Origin: CAUPWF01 sp036656615
GTDB taxonomy: Bacteria; Bacillota; Clostridia; Lachnospirales; Lachnospiraceae
Assembly: GCA_036656615.1 (NCBI GenBank)
Contig: JAVXHY010000018.1
Coordinates: 1 to 38,358, forward strand
DNA length: 38,358 nt
Reading direction: 5' to 3'
Below, piece by piece: positions 31,930 to 38,358 of the stretch (position 1 is the first letter of the stretch; every line of letters starts with the position of its first letter). The position numbers were made by a program, and so were the translations under genes. The notes beneath the pieces were generated by a model. The model saw only the letters and a program-made list of their open reading frames with translations. It made no database searches and was not told the DNA's origin.

Positions 31930-34455
31930 CTATAATCCTTGTTCCGTCCGATGAATAATATCATCTTGTAATGAGCGTGATAAGGTAGTAAATAATGCAC
32001 TATATCCTGCCACTCGTACAACCAAATGCTTATATTGTTCCGGATTCTTCTGTGCTTTAAGCAAAGTATCTTTATCTACTACATTAAACTGCATATGACT
32101 GCCTTTTTGATCAAAAAAAGAACGAATCAGATTCACGAAATTATTTAATCCATTTTCTCCGCTAAGGGCAGAAGGATGAAATTTCTGATTGAACAACGTT
32201 CCGTTAGAAGCAATTCCATGATCCAGCTTTGACACTGAATTAGCCGCTGCTGTTGGCCCGTTTATATCTTTTCCTGCAGATGGTGATACTCCATCAGCTA
32301 CTGGTGTATGTGCAAGCCGACCATCTGGTGTTGCCCCAGTTTGTGCACCTAGTGGCACATTTGCAGACACAGGGTATAAGCCAGCCTGAAAGATTCCTCC
32401 TCTTGGATTTTTAAACCCTTCCATTGGTTTGGTATAGGTATATGCCACATCTCTTGCAAATGCATCTACCTCTTCTTCATCATTCCCAAACTTTGGAATC
32501 TCATCAATCCAATGTAACAACTGATCGTATTTTGTCTTTTCTTCCGGAGATACTTTCATATCCATAATATTCTTTATAATTTCAGCAATCTCTGCTTCTC
32601 CCACTGCTTTACCAGATTCCTGCACGCTTCTAACAATTTCAACTGTCATATCTGCGGCAGATGCAGCATCGAATCCTTGCCCATAATTAAGTGCTAATGC
32701 TTTCTTATATTCTGCCAGTGTTAGTTTCTTTTCATCAAAGACCAATTTCTTGACCGCATATAGAGAATCTGCCATATTTGCAACTCCAAAGCCCTGTGGT
32801 CCTGTAAAGTTATAGACTGCTCCACCTTCCTGTACTGTTTTTCCCACTTTCATACAGTCATCTACCATGCAAGATAAAAATGGCAATGGACAACGTTCGC
32901 TATGAGCCACATCAATGGAATTATCTGCATTTACCAATAGTGAAATTTGGTAGTTCATCTGTGCTTTATAGGCATTATAAAAGTCTTCAAAAGTCTTCAT
33001 ATTCTCTACTTCGCCCGTCTTGATACTAACTTGCTTCCCTTTATCCATACCATTGGAAAATACGAATTCTAATGGCTTACACATATTAAAAAATGCAGCA
33101 TCATGCCAGCCTTCTGTTTTTCCTGCTTTCTGTGGTTCTACACATCCAATAATGTTATAATCTCTGGCATCTGCCAGGCTTAATCCTCGATTCATCAAAG
33201 ATGGAATAATGACCTCATCATTATAATAAGCTGGTAAACCAATTCCCGTTCTAGTCAGAGCCGCTGCTTTTACCAGCAATTCTTGCGGTGAACCATTCCA
33301 AACACGAATGGATAAAGATGGTTGTGGCAAATATACGTGATGTGATGCCTGAATACACATAAAAGATAAATCATTGGTCACATCTTGTGCTTCCGTACTT
33401 TGTCCTCCAACAATTAAGTTTTGGAATAAACTATATCCTGCAAAGCCTTCTGCACTTGCTGCATCCCTGCATTTATTCAAATCATTCAACTTTACCCAAA
33501 TACAATCAATTAATTCCTGTGCAAATTCCCGTTTTAACGTGCCCGCTTCTATATCTTTCTTATAATAAGGATACATATATTGATCGAAACGTCCCGGTGA
33601 AATCGAATGTCCACTCGATTCAATCTGCAGTATCTGTTGAACAAACCAAAAGCTTTGACATGCCTCATAAAAATTAGAAGCTCCTTTTGCTGGAACTCTT
33701 TCACAATTCTTAGCAATCATCAACAACTCTTGTTTACGAATTGGCTCACTGCATTGATCTGCCATCTGTTGTGCAAGTTCTCTATAGCGTTTTGCATAGG
33801 CAATGACTGCTTCACAGCTCATCATGACCCCATGTAAAAACTGAGATTTTCTTGCATAATCACTGTCCCCTACTCTACATTGATCCAGCGTTTCTTTTGC
33901 CTCTGCAATAATTCCCTCGTAACCAATTTTTAACACTTTATCATACTGAACCGTTACATGACCAACTCCATTATAGAAATAATTTCCCGGTGTAAAGACA
34001 TTATGTTCTATAGCAGTCAGCGTTTCCGGTGCCATGTAAGCAGTGGCTAATTCACTGGTTGTCTTACCCTTCCAATATTTATGCACTTCTTTTAATTCAC
34101 ACTTGGTCTTTTCGGTTATATAAAAAGGATCCGCACTTCTAGTTGTTACGGTATCAAATTCCGACTCCAGCCATTCATAAGAAAACTCTGGATAGGTCTG
34201 ACATCCCCTAGGTGCAATTGTTGTGCTTCCCACAATTAATTCCTTTTCTCTTATGATAATTGGTAATTTTTCCAACATATGCTTGAGCGCCTTAGAACGC
34301 CTAATAATCATGGGATCACTTTCTGTTTCCTTGTAGGACTCTGTAATTAGGATTGCTCTGGCAGATTCAATTTCCGGCATCTTTGCAAATAAATGTTCTA
34401 CTAGAAATGGTATTCTATCTGTTTTAGAAATTTCTGTGCTACAATATTTTTCCAT
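31930..34455 (-). CDS. Glycyl-radical 1,2-propanediol dehydratase (B12-independent)
   Basis: An 841-aa glycyl-radical enzyme, predicted to dehydrate 1,2-propanediol to propionaldehyde. The thiyl site is Cys438 with Glu440 in IIGCVEPQ, as in glycerol and propanediol dehydratases and choline lyase, and the radical glycine is Gly817 in RVAGYSA. Propanediol is favoured over glycerol or choline because of the fucose genes and the pdu-type shell. Only about 10 residues precede the conserved core, so there is no evident N-terminal encapsulation extension. The enzyme is oxygen-sensitive. First gene of its operon, with its own perfect-consensus promoter. Confidence 0.93.
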   Translation of the reverse strand: MEKYCSTEISKTDRIPFLVEHLFAKMPEIESARAILITESYKETESDPMIIRRSKALKHMLEKLPIIIREKELIVGSTTIAPRGCQTYPEFSYEWLESEFDTVTTRSADPFYITEKTKCELKEVHKYWKGKTTSELATAYMAPETLTAIEHNVFTPGNYFYNGVGHVTVQYDKVLKIGYEGIIAEAKETLDQCRVGDSDYARKSQFLHGVMMSCEAVIAYAKRYRELAQQMADQCSEPIRKQELLMIAKNCERVPAKGASNFYEACQSFWFVQQILQIESSGHSISPGRFDQYMYPYYKKDIEAGTLKREFAQELIDCIWVKLNDLNKCRDAASAEGFAGYSLFQNLIVGGQSTEAQDVTNDLSFMCIQASHHVYLPQPSLSIRVWNGSPQELLVKAAALTRTGIGLPAYYNDEVIIPSLMNRGLSLADARDYNIIGCVEPQKAGKTEGWHDAAFFNMCKPLEFVFSNGMDKGKQVSIKTGEVENMKTFEDFYNAYKAQMNYQISLLVNADNSIDVAHSERCPLPFLSCMVDDCMKVGKTVQEGGAVYNFTGPQGFGVANMADSLYAVKKLVFDEKKLTLAEYKKALALNYGQGFDAASAADMTVEIVRSVQESGKAVGEAEIAEIIKNIMDMKVSPEEKTKYDQLLHWIDEIPKFGNDEEEVDAFARDVAYTYTKPMEGFKNPRGGIFQAGLYPVSANVPLGAQTGATPDGRLAHTPVADGVSPSAGKDINGPTAAANSVSKLDHGIASNGTLFNQKFHPSALSGENGLNNFVNLIRSFFDQKGSHMQFNVVDKDTLLKAQKNPEQYKHLVVRVAGYSALFTTLSRSLQDDIIHRTEQGL

Positions 34456-34505
34456 AACTTCCCCTTTCCTATCTATATTACTACATGTACAATGCTATAT
34501 TTTTG

Positions 34506-34534
34506 ATTATATTCCTATTCTTTTTCAATGTCAA
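34506..34534 (-). promoter_or_regulatory. Consensus sigma-A promoter of the dehydratase operon
   Basis: TTGACA (34529-34534), 17 bp, TATAAT (34506-34511): a perfect match to consensus, about 50 bp before the ATG. Confidence 0.85.
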
Positions 34535-34552
34535 TAAATACCTCGTTATTTT

Positions 34553-34583
34553 ATGTGTATTTATGTGGTTTTTATATATTTTT
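34553..34583. promoter_or_regulatory. Putative operator upstream of the dehydratase promoter
   Basis: ATGTGTATTT (34553) and ATGTGGTTTTT (34563-34573) are imperfect direct repeats 10 bp apart, 18-28 bp upstream of the -35 box. The second shares its 11-mer with both repeats before fucA. Confidence 0.5.
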
Positions 34584-34683
34584 TTATTTTGCAGTGTTGT
34601 TTGTATTGTTTTTCGTTCTCAAGACTATCAAATACAAACACCGCTATTTGCTGTTGGTACAGGTTTAGCAAATGATAACAAAT

Positions 34684-34745
34684 AAAATGAACCCTATAAG
34701 AGGAAACGGTTATTTTTTAACCATCCATCTTATAGGGTTCATTTT
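34684..34745 (-). terminator. Terminator of the NhaC-type transporter gene
   Basis: A 17-bp perfect stem (arms 34684-34700 and 34729-34745, core GAACCCTATAAG) with a 28-nt loop, ending in TTTT on the minus strand, 31 bases after the transporter stop. It isolates the dehydratase operon from the riboswitch-controlled gene. Confidence 0.78.
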
Positions 34746-34776
34746 ACATTTCTACTCTTGCATAATCCTTTTCTTT

Positions 34777-36393
34777 TTAGATTGCTTGAGCTATACTTTT
34801 CTTTTTAATCACCCACAACACACCCAGCATCAATAGAATTCCTATTGGAAGTGAAATCCAGGCACTTTGTACAAATCCTGCTACAATATAGGTAACAAAT
34901 GACACCGCTGCCACTGTAAATGCATAAGGTAATTGTGTAGATACATGGTTTACATGATTACACTGTGCTCCTGCCGATGCCATAATAGTTGTATCAGATA
35001 TAGGCGAGCAGTGATCTCCGCAAACTGCTCCAGCCATACATGCTGAAATAGAAATAATCATCATATTTTCATTGGAACCTGCAAATACTGCAACTACAAT
35101 TGGGATTAGAATTCCAAAAGTTCCCCATGAAGTTCCGGTTGAAAATGCAAGGAAACAAGCAACAAGGAAAATAATAGCCGGAAGAAAATTCATAAATCCT
35201 CCTGCACAATTCCCCATGACTTCTGCAACAAATTCTTTTGCACCCAAACTATCTGTCATAGCTTTTAATGTCCATGCAAGTGTTAGAATTAAAATAGCAG
35301 GAACCATTGCCTTGAAGCCCTCTGGAATACATCCCATACAATCTGAAAATTTCAGTACTTTTCTGACTGTATACAGAATAATCGTTACTACAAATGCAAA
35401 GAAACTTCCCAGTACCAATCCAACAGAAGCATCACTATGAGAAAATGCTTCTACAAAACCTGCACCCTTGAAAAATCCACCTGTATAAATCATTCCAATT
35501 ACACAACATATAATTAAGGTTATAATTGGAATCAACAAATCAATCACTTTACCAGTTGCATCATCTCCACATTCGGATACTGCATTTGCATATGGACGAT
35601 CCGGTGTGGTAAATAAATCACCTTTTTTTGCATTATCTTCATGAGTTTTCATAGGACCATAATCTACATTCATCACTACCAGACCTATCATCATAACAAT
35701 TGTAAGCAAGGCATAGAAGTTATAGGGAATAGCACGGATGAAAATAGATAATCCATCTTCCCCTTCTACAAAGCCAGTAACTGCAGCTGCCCATGATGAA
35801 ATAGGTGCGATAATACAAACTGGTGCCGCCGTCGCATCAATTAAATATGCTAATTTTGAACGGGAAACCTGATGTTGATCTGTAACTGGTCTCATAACAC
35901 TTCCAACTGTTAAACAATTAAAATAATCATCTATAAAAATTAATACACCCAAACAAATAGTCGCAAGCTGTGCTCCTGCTCTTGTTTTGATTCTTTTGCT
36001 TGCCCATGCACCGAATGCTGCCGAGCCCCCAGCTTTATTCATCAAACTTACCATCGTACCAAGTATGACAAGGAAAATCAAAATTCCCACATTGTAGCCA
36101 TCTGATAACACACCAATAATTCCATCCTGAAAAATATGGGTCATTGTCTTTTCAAAAGTAAAACCAGAAAAGAACAATCCTCCCACTAAGACACCAATAA
36201 ACAAAGAACTATATACTTCCTTTGTAATTAATGCCAAAACAATTGCTACAATCGGTGGAACCAATGCCCAAAATGTCCCAAACATTGCCGGTTGCGGTGC
36301 CTTGTCTGCTGCAAATACAACCATTGGACTTGCAGCTAGCACAAATATGAATGCAGCAACTGCTCCTCCTAGTTTTTTTAAATAATTTCTCAT
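34777..36393 (-). CDS. lysW: NhaC-type transporter under lysine riboswitch (LysW-like lysine transporter)
   Basis: A 538-aa integral membrane protein of the NhaC Na+/H+ antiporter superfamily with about a dozen hydrophobic helices. The first (residues 9-28) ends in VVFAADK and could be a cleaved signal. IFIDDYFNCLTVGSVMRPVTD and GAVCGDHCSPISDTT are hallmark segments. Many such proteins are annotated as antiporters, but those behind an L-box are regarded as lysine transporters (LysW). The leader here is a clear lysine riboswitch, so lysine or another basic amino acid is the likely substrate. It is a separate transcription unit and not part of the fucose pathway. Confidence 0.88.
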   Translation of the reverse strand: MRNYLKKLGGAVAAFIFVLAASPMVVFAADKAPQPAMFGTFWALVPPIVAIVLALITKEVYSSLFIGVLVGGLFFSGFTFEKTMTHIFQDGIIGVLSDGYNVGILIFLVILGTMVSLMNKAGGSAAFGAWASKRIKTRAGAQLATICLGVLIFIDDYFNCLTVGSVMRPVTDQHQVSRSKLAYLIDATAAPVCIIAPISSWAAAVTGFVEGEDGLSIFIRAIPYNFYALLTIVMMIGLVVMNVDYGPMKTHEDNAKKGDLFTTPDRPYANAVSECGDDATGKVIDLLIPIITLIICCVIGMIYTGGFFKGAGFVEAFSHSDASVGLVLGSFFAFVVTIILYTVRKVLKFSDCMGCIPEGFKAMVPAILILTLAWTLKAMTDSLGAKEFVAEVMGNCAGGFMNFLPAIIFLVACFLAFSTGTSWGTFGILIPIVVAVFAGSNENMMIISISACMAGAVCGDHCSPISDTTIMASAGAQCNHVNHVSTQLPYAFTVAAVSFVTYIVAGFVQSAWISLPIGILLMLGVLWVIKKKSIAQAI

Positions 36394-36434
36394 GTTTCTC
36401 CCTCTCTTCTTCCGTTTTATAAATATTTATACAT

Positions 36435-36476
36435 AAAAAGCCATGAACAACATTTCAATTGAAACGTATCCATGGC
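36435..36476 (-). terminator. Riboswitch expression-platform terminator
   Basis: GCCATG...CATGGC (36440-36476) pairs almost throughout with G-U tolerance and is followed by TTTTT on the minus strand (36435-36439), about 42 bases before the transporter start. With lysine bound, this hairpin would form and stop transcription. Confidence 0.8.
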
Positions 36477-36518
36477 ATAAATATATCTATTCAATATATT
36501 TTATAAGTTCTCATACCA

Positions 36519-36673
36519 ATAGCGCTCCACATAATGTGACAGTACGCCGCATGTTCTACAGCGTCCCAGAAATCATCCTTGGGATCAGATCATCTCTTCG
36601 GCACCATTCCCTTTCCTCTATCACGGCTTCCCTGCCTTCTGTGATATCATACTTTTGAATTGTGCACCTCTAT
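36519..36673 (-). promoter_or_regulatory. Lysine riboswitch aptamer (L-box)
   Basis: On the minus strand the conserved L-box blocks occur in order: ATAGAGGTGCA, AAAAGTATG, GAGGAAAGGGA, GGTGCCGAAGAG, TGGGACGCTGTAGAAC, ACTGTCAC and TGTGGAGCGCTAT. The 5' ATAG pairs with the 3' CTAT to close P1. Order, spacing and the GCCGAAG core match the B. subtilis lysC leader. It controls the NhaC-type gene downstream. Confidence 0.93.
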
Positions 36674-36697
36674 TTCGGTCATTCTTTTATATACGAC

Positions 36698-36726
36698 ACT
36701 TTACCATTTTATTGTGCGAAAGTCAA
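36698..36726 (-). promoter_or_regulatory. Promoter of the lysine-riboswitch transcript
   Basis: A -35 TTGACT (36721-36726) and a -10 TAAAGT (36698-36703), 17 bp apart, about 25 bp before the aptamer. Confidence 0.65.
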
Positions 36727-36752
36727 TACTATCTGGTAAATCGCTTCATTTG

Positions 36753-36917
36753 ACGTAACAGTTCAGCCATAATCAAAAGAATGAGCGAATCATGCTTGCA
36801 TGAATGAGCACATTCTCTTGATTATGAGCAGAATGCCCGTTCATGAGCAAAAAAAGCTGCGTATGCAGCGTAAAGCACCGAAGGTGCGTTTTGCGAATGG
36901 CATGGCTGAACTGTTAC
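36753..36917. mobile_element. IS66-like miniature inverted-repeat element, copy 2
   Basis: All 165 bases are identical to 6598-6762, in the same orientation, with the same 16-bp GTAACAGTTCAGCCAT ends. The flanks (CATTTGAC and ATTTAAAA) do not form a clean 8-bp duplication. It lies 10 bases after the iron alcohol dehydrogenase stop and 26 bp upstream of the -35 box of the riboswitch promoter. Its hairpins may help end transcription from the dehydrogenase gene. Confidence 0.85.
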
Positions 36918-36927
36918 ATTTAAAATT

Positions 36928-38097
36928 CTATTTATAGGATTTTTCAAACATCTCCAAACAAATAACATCTGATAATGGAGAGGGATCCTTCGTAAAAAGT
37001 CCTCCCATTGTATCATAGGCATTTGATACAAATTGCTTTAATTCACTTTTCTCAATTCCATAATCTGACATCCTAAGTTCCGTTACACCACAATCTTTTT
37101 GTAATTGAACTAATGCATCCACAAAATCCATGGGATTGTTTGCTTCTCTATTGCCTAAGGCTTTCGCCATATCAATCATGCGCTGATCACAAGAACCACT
37201 TTTTGCAAAATAAGTATAATAGGCTACGCTGATCATAATTAACCCTGCTCCATGAGGAAGATTTGAATGAAATGCAGACATAGCATGTTCCATAGAATGC
37301 TCTGAAGTACATCCCGAGGTCGACTCTACCATTCCTGCCAATGTATTCGCAAGGGCAACTGCTTCTCTTGCATCTAAATCCAATCCATTATCCACTACTT
37401 TTTTCAGATTCTGTCCAATTAATTCAATGGATTTCAATGCATACATATCACTTAATGGATAAGCTCTATTATTGAGATATCCCTCCGTACTATGAAACAA
37501 TGCATCAAAGCCTTGATATATTGTTAAATCCTTTGGTACCGTCAACATCAATTCTGGATCAACTATAGAGAGAATCGGATATGTCTTATCATATCCATAA
37601 CCTATTTTTTCATTGGTGTCTTCTTTGGTAGTCACTGTCCACGGATCTGCTTCTGTACCAGTTCCAGCAGTTGTAGTAATCGCAATAATTGGCAATGGAT
37701 CCTGTAGCACAGGCATACCTTTGCCGCTTCCTCCCTCTACATAATCCCAATAATCACCTTCATTATTAGCCATAATTGCAATTGCTTTTGCTGCATCAAT
37801 ACTACTGCCACCACCCAAACCAACTACAAAATCACAACCATTTGTCTTGGCAAATGCAGCACCTTCCATTACATGGGCTTTAATGGGATTAGGCAATATC
37901 TTATCAAAGACAACCGTCTCTACATTTGCAAGCCTGAACTGTTCTTCCACTTTCTCTAAATACCCATTGCTTCTAATAGATTTCCCTGAAGAAATGACAA
38001 TTAAAGCTTTCTTTCCCGGAAGTTCTTGCTCATGTAAATTAGCAAGCTGTCCTCTGCCAAATAAAATCCTTGTTGGTATAAAATAATTAAAATTCAT
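36928..38097 (-). CDS. Iron-containing alcohol dehydrogenase (possible lactaldehyde reductase)
   Basis: A 389-aa group III dehydrogenase. The NAD-binding GLGGGSSIDAAK lies near residue 93. Metal ligands are expected at Asp198 and His202 (GFDALFHSTEG) and at His267 and His282 (SEHSMEHAMSAF, then LPHGAG). In fucose fermentation FucO reduces lactaldehyde to 1,2-propanediol; this enzyme could do that, or reduce propionaldehyde or act on butanol. No encapsulation peptide is visible, so it would act in the cytosol. AAGGAGG is 8 nt before the ATG. It is separated from the compartment genes by the lysine transporter, so a fucose role is uncertain. Confidence 0.85.
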   Translation of the reverse strand: MNFNYFIPTRILFGRGQLANLHEQELPGKKALIVISSGKSIRSNGYLEKVEEQFRLANVETVVFDKILPNPIKAHVMEGAAFAKTNGCDFVVGLGGGSSIDAAKAIAIMANNEGDYWDYVEGGSGKGMPVLQDPLPIIAITTTAGTGTEADPWTVTTKEDTNEKIGYGYDKTYPILSIVDPELMLTVPKDLTIYQGFDALFHSTEGYLNNRAYPLSDMYALKSIELIGQNLKKVVDNGLDLDAREAVALANTLAGMVESTSGCTSEHSMEHAMSAFHSNLPHGAGLIMISVAYYTYFAKSGSCDQRMIDMAKALGNREANNPMDFVDALVQLQKDCGVTELRMSDYGIEKSELKQFVSNAYDTMGGLFTKDPSPLSDVICLEMFEKSYK

Positions 38098-38131
38098 CCT
38101 GTATTCCTCCTTATAAATATAATTTATAAAA

Positions 38132-38358
38132 TCATTGCTTTGTTTTTACACTCTGTTTTTCAAAAAACTCTGCTTTTATTTTTTTTATCAATCCTTGATC
38201 AGCTGGCAACCATGGCACATCCTCAATATTCTCTTCTGTTAGCCAAGCAGCATCCTTATGTTCTCTCAAAACAAGATTTCCTGTTTCAATTTTACAGATA
38301 AAACAAAACATTTTCAAGTGAAAATTAGGGTAATCGTATTCGACTGTTTCAAATAATT
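38132..38358 (-). CDS. NUDIX hydrolase, C-terminal part (cut by window edge)
   Basis: The last 74 codons of a NUDIX pyrophosphohydrolase; the start and the Nudix box lie beyond the window. The visible peptide runs LFETVEYDYPNFHLKMFCF, then LREHKDAAWLTEENIEDVPWLPADQGLIKKIK. This is the usual end of MutT-type (8-oxo-dGTP or dCTP) pyrophosphatases, in which EH-A--WL precedes the WLPAD helix. It lies 34 bases upstream of the iron alcohol dehydrogenase on the same strand. Confidence 0.85.
   Translation of the reverse strand, partial: LFETVEYDYPNFHLKMFCFICKIETGNLVLREHKDAAWLTEENIEDVPWLPADQGLIKKIKAEFFEKQSVKTKQ

Noticed and set aside
31920..32021. Longer N-terminus for the activase
   Set aside because: It would overlap the dehydratase C-terminus by about 90 bases without a ribosome site; the ATG at 31919 has AGGAG.
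34777..36393. NhaC-type gene as part of the fucose pathway
   Set aside because: It has its own promoter, lysine riboswitch and terminator, so it is a separate unit.
36747..36925. Target-site duplication around miniature element copy 2
   Set aside because: The flanking octamers CATTTGAC and ATTTAAAA do not match well enough; only copy 1 has a clear duplication.

Overview
The window is low-GC Firmicutes DNA, most likely from a Lachnospiraceae (Clostridium cluster XIVa) anaerobe. Three things suggest this: AGGAGG-type ribosome sites and TTGACA/TATAAT promoters throughout, the murB-rapZ-whiA-HPr block, and a B12-independent (glycyl-radical) L-fucose microcompartment locus of the kind known from Clostridium phytofermentans and Roseburia. 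I assign it at family level only; no species marker is present.

Layout. 1-7,560 is housekeeping DNA: tRNA-Glu(CTC), a lipid kinase, an HPr/Crh-like protein, whiA, rapZ, murB, a CorC/HlyC-type CBS membrane protein, a sigma-70-like protein without region 4, and an amidase with a SPOR domain. 7,617-8,050 is debris: the last ~60 codons of a pyrimidine-nucleoside phosphorylase and a frameshifted membrane-protein fragment. 8,054-12,234 is a sugar uptake operon (ATPase, permease, binding protein, fucose mutarotase FucU). 12,404-16,798 encodes a membrane-anchored sugar-binding sensor, a YesM-type histidine kinase and an AraC-type response regulator. 16,856-20,206 holds a sugar kinase and L-fucose isomerase. 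A divergent AraC regulator follows at 20,327-21,184. 21,197-30,184 is one long minus-strand operon read from fucA: fuculose-phosphate aldolase, GlcG-like protein, PduP-type aldehyde dehydrogenase, zinc alcohol dehydrogenase, four BMC-H shell proteins, PduL, EutN/PduN, PduS, PduT and a DeoR regulator. 30,315-34,455 is a second minus-strand operon: glycyl-radical propanediol dehydratase, activase, PduU-like shell protein and EutP/PduV GTPase. 34,777-36,393 is a NhaC-type transporter behind a lysine riboswitch. 36,928-38,097 is an iron alcohol dehydrogenase, and the right edge cuts a NUDIX hydrolase.

How it works together (inference from families and order). Fucose enters by the ABC transporter, and FucU, FucI and the kinase convert it to fuculose-1-phosphate. 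The aldolase splits this to dihydroxyacetone phosphate and lactaldehyde, and an alcohol dehydrogenase reduces lactaldehyde to 1,2-propanediol. The glycyl-radical enzyme dehydrates the diol to propionaldehyde inside the shell. There the PduP/PduL pair makes propionyl-CoA and propionyl-phosphate, while the alcohol dehydrogenase makes propanol and recycles NADH. Amphipathic helices at the ends of the aldolase, aldehyde dehydrogenase, alcohol dehydrogenase and PduL look like encapsulation peptides. The two compartment operons have strong sigma-A promoters and share an ATGTGGTTTTT motif just upstream.

Points of most interest are a BMC-H gene with a lysine-rich extension and a second, well-spaced internal start; an aldolase with a four-cysteine linker before its targeting helix; two identical 165-bp IS66-like miniature elements; a 38-bp palindromic terminator that gives both convergent genes the same C-terminal residues; an HPr with Asp at position 15; and a sigma factor lacking region 4.
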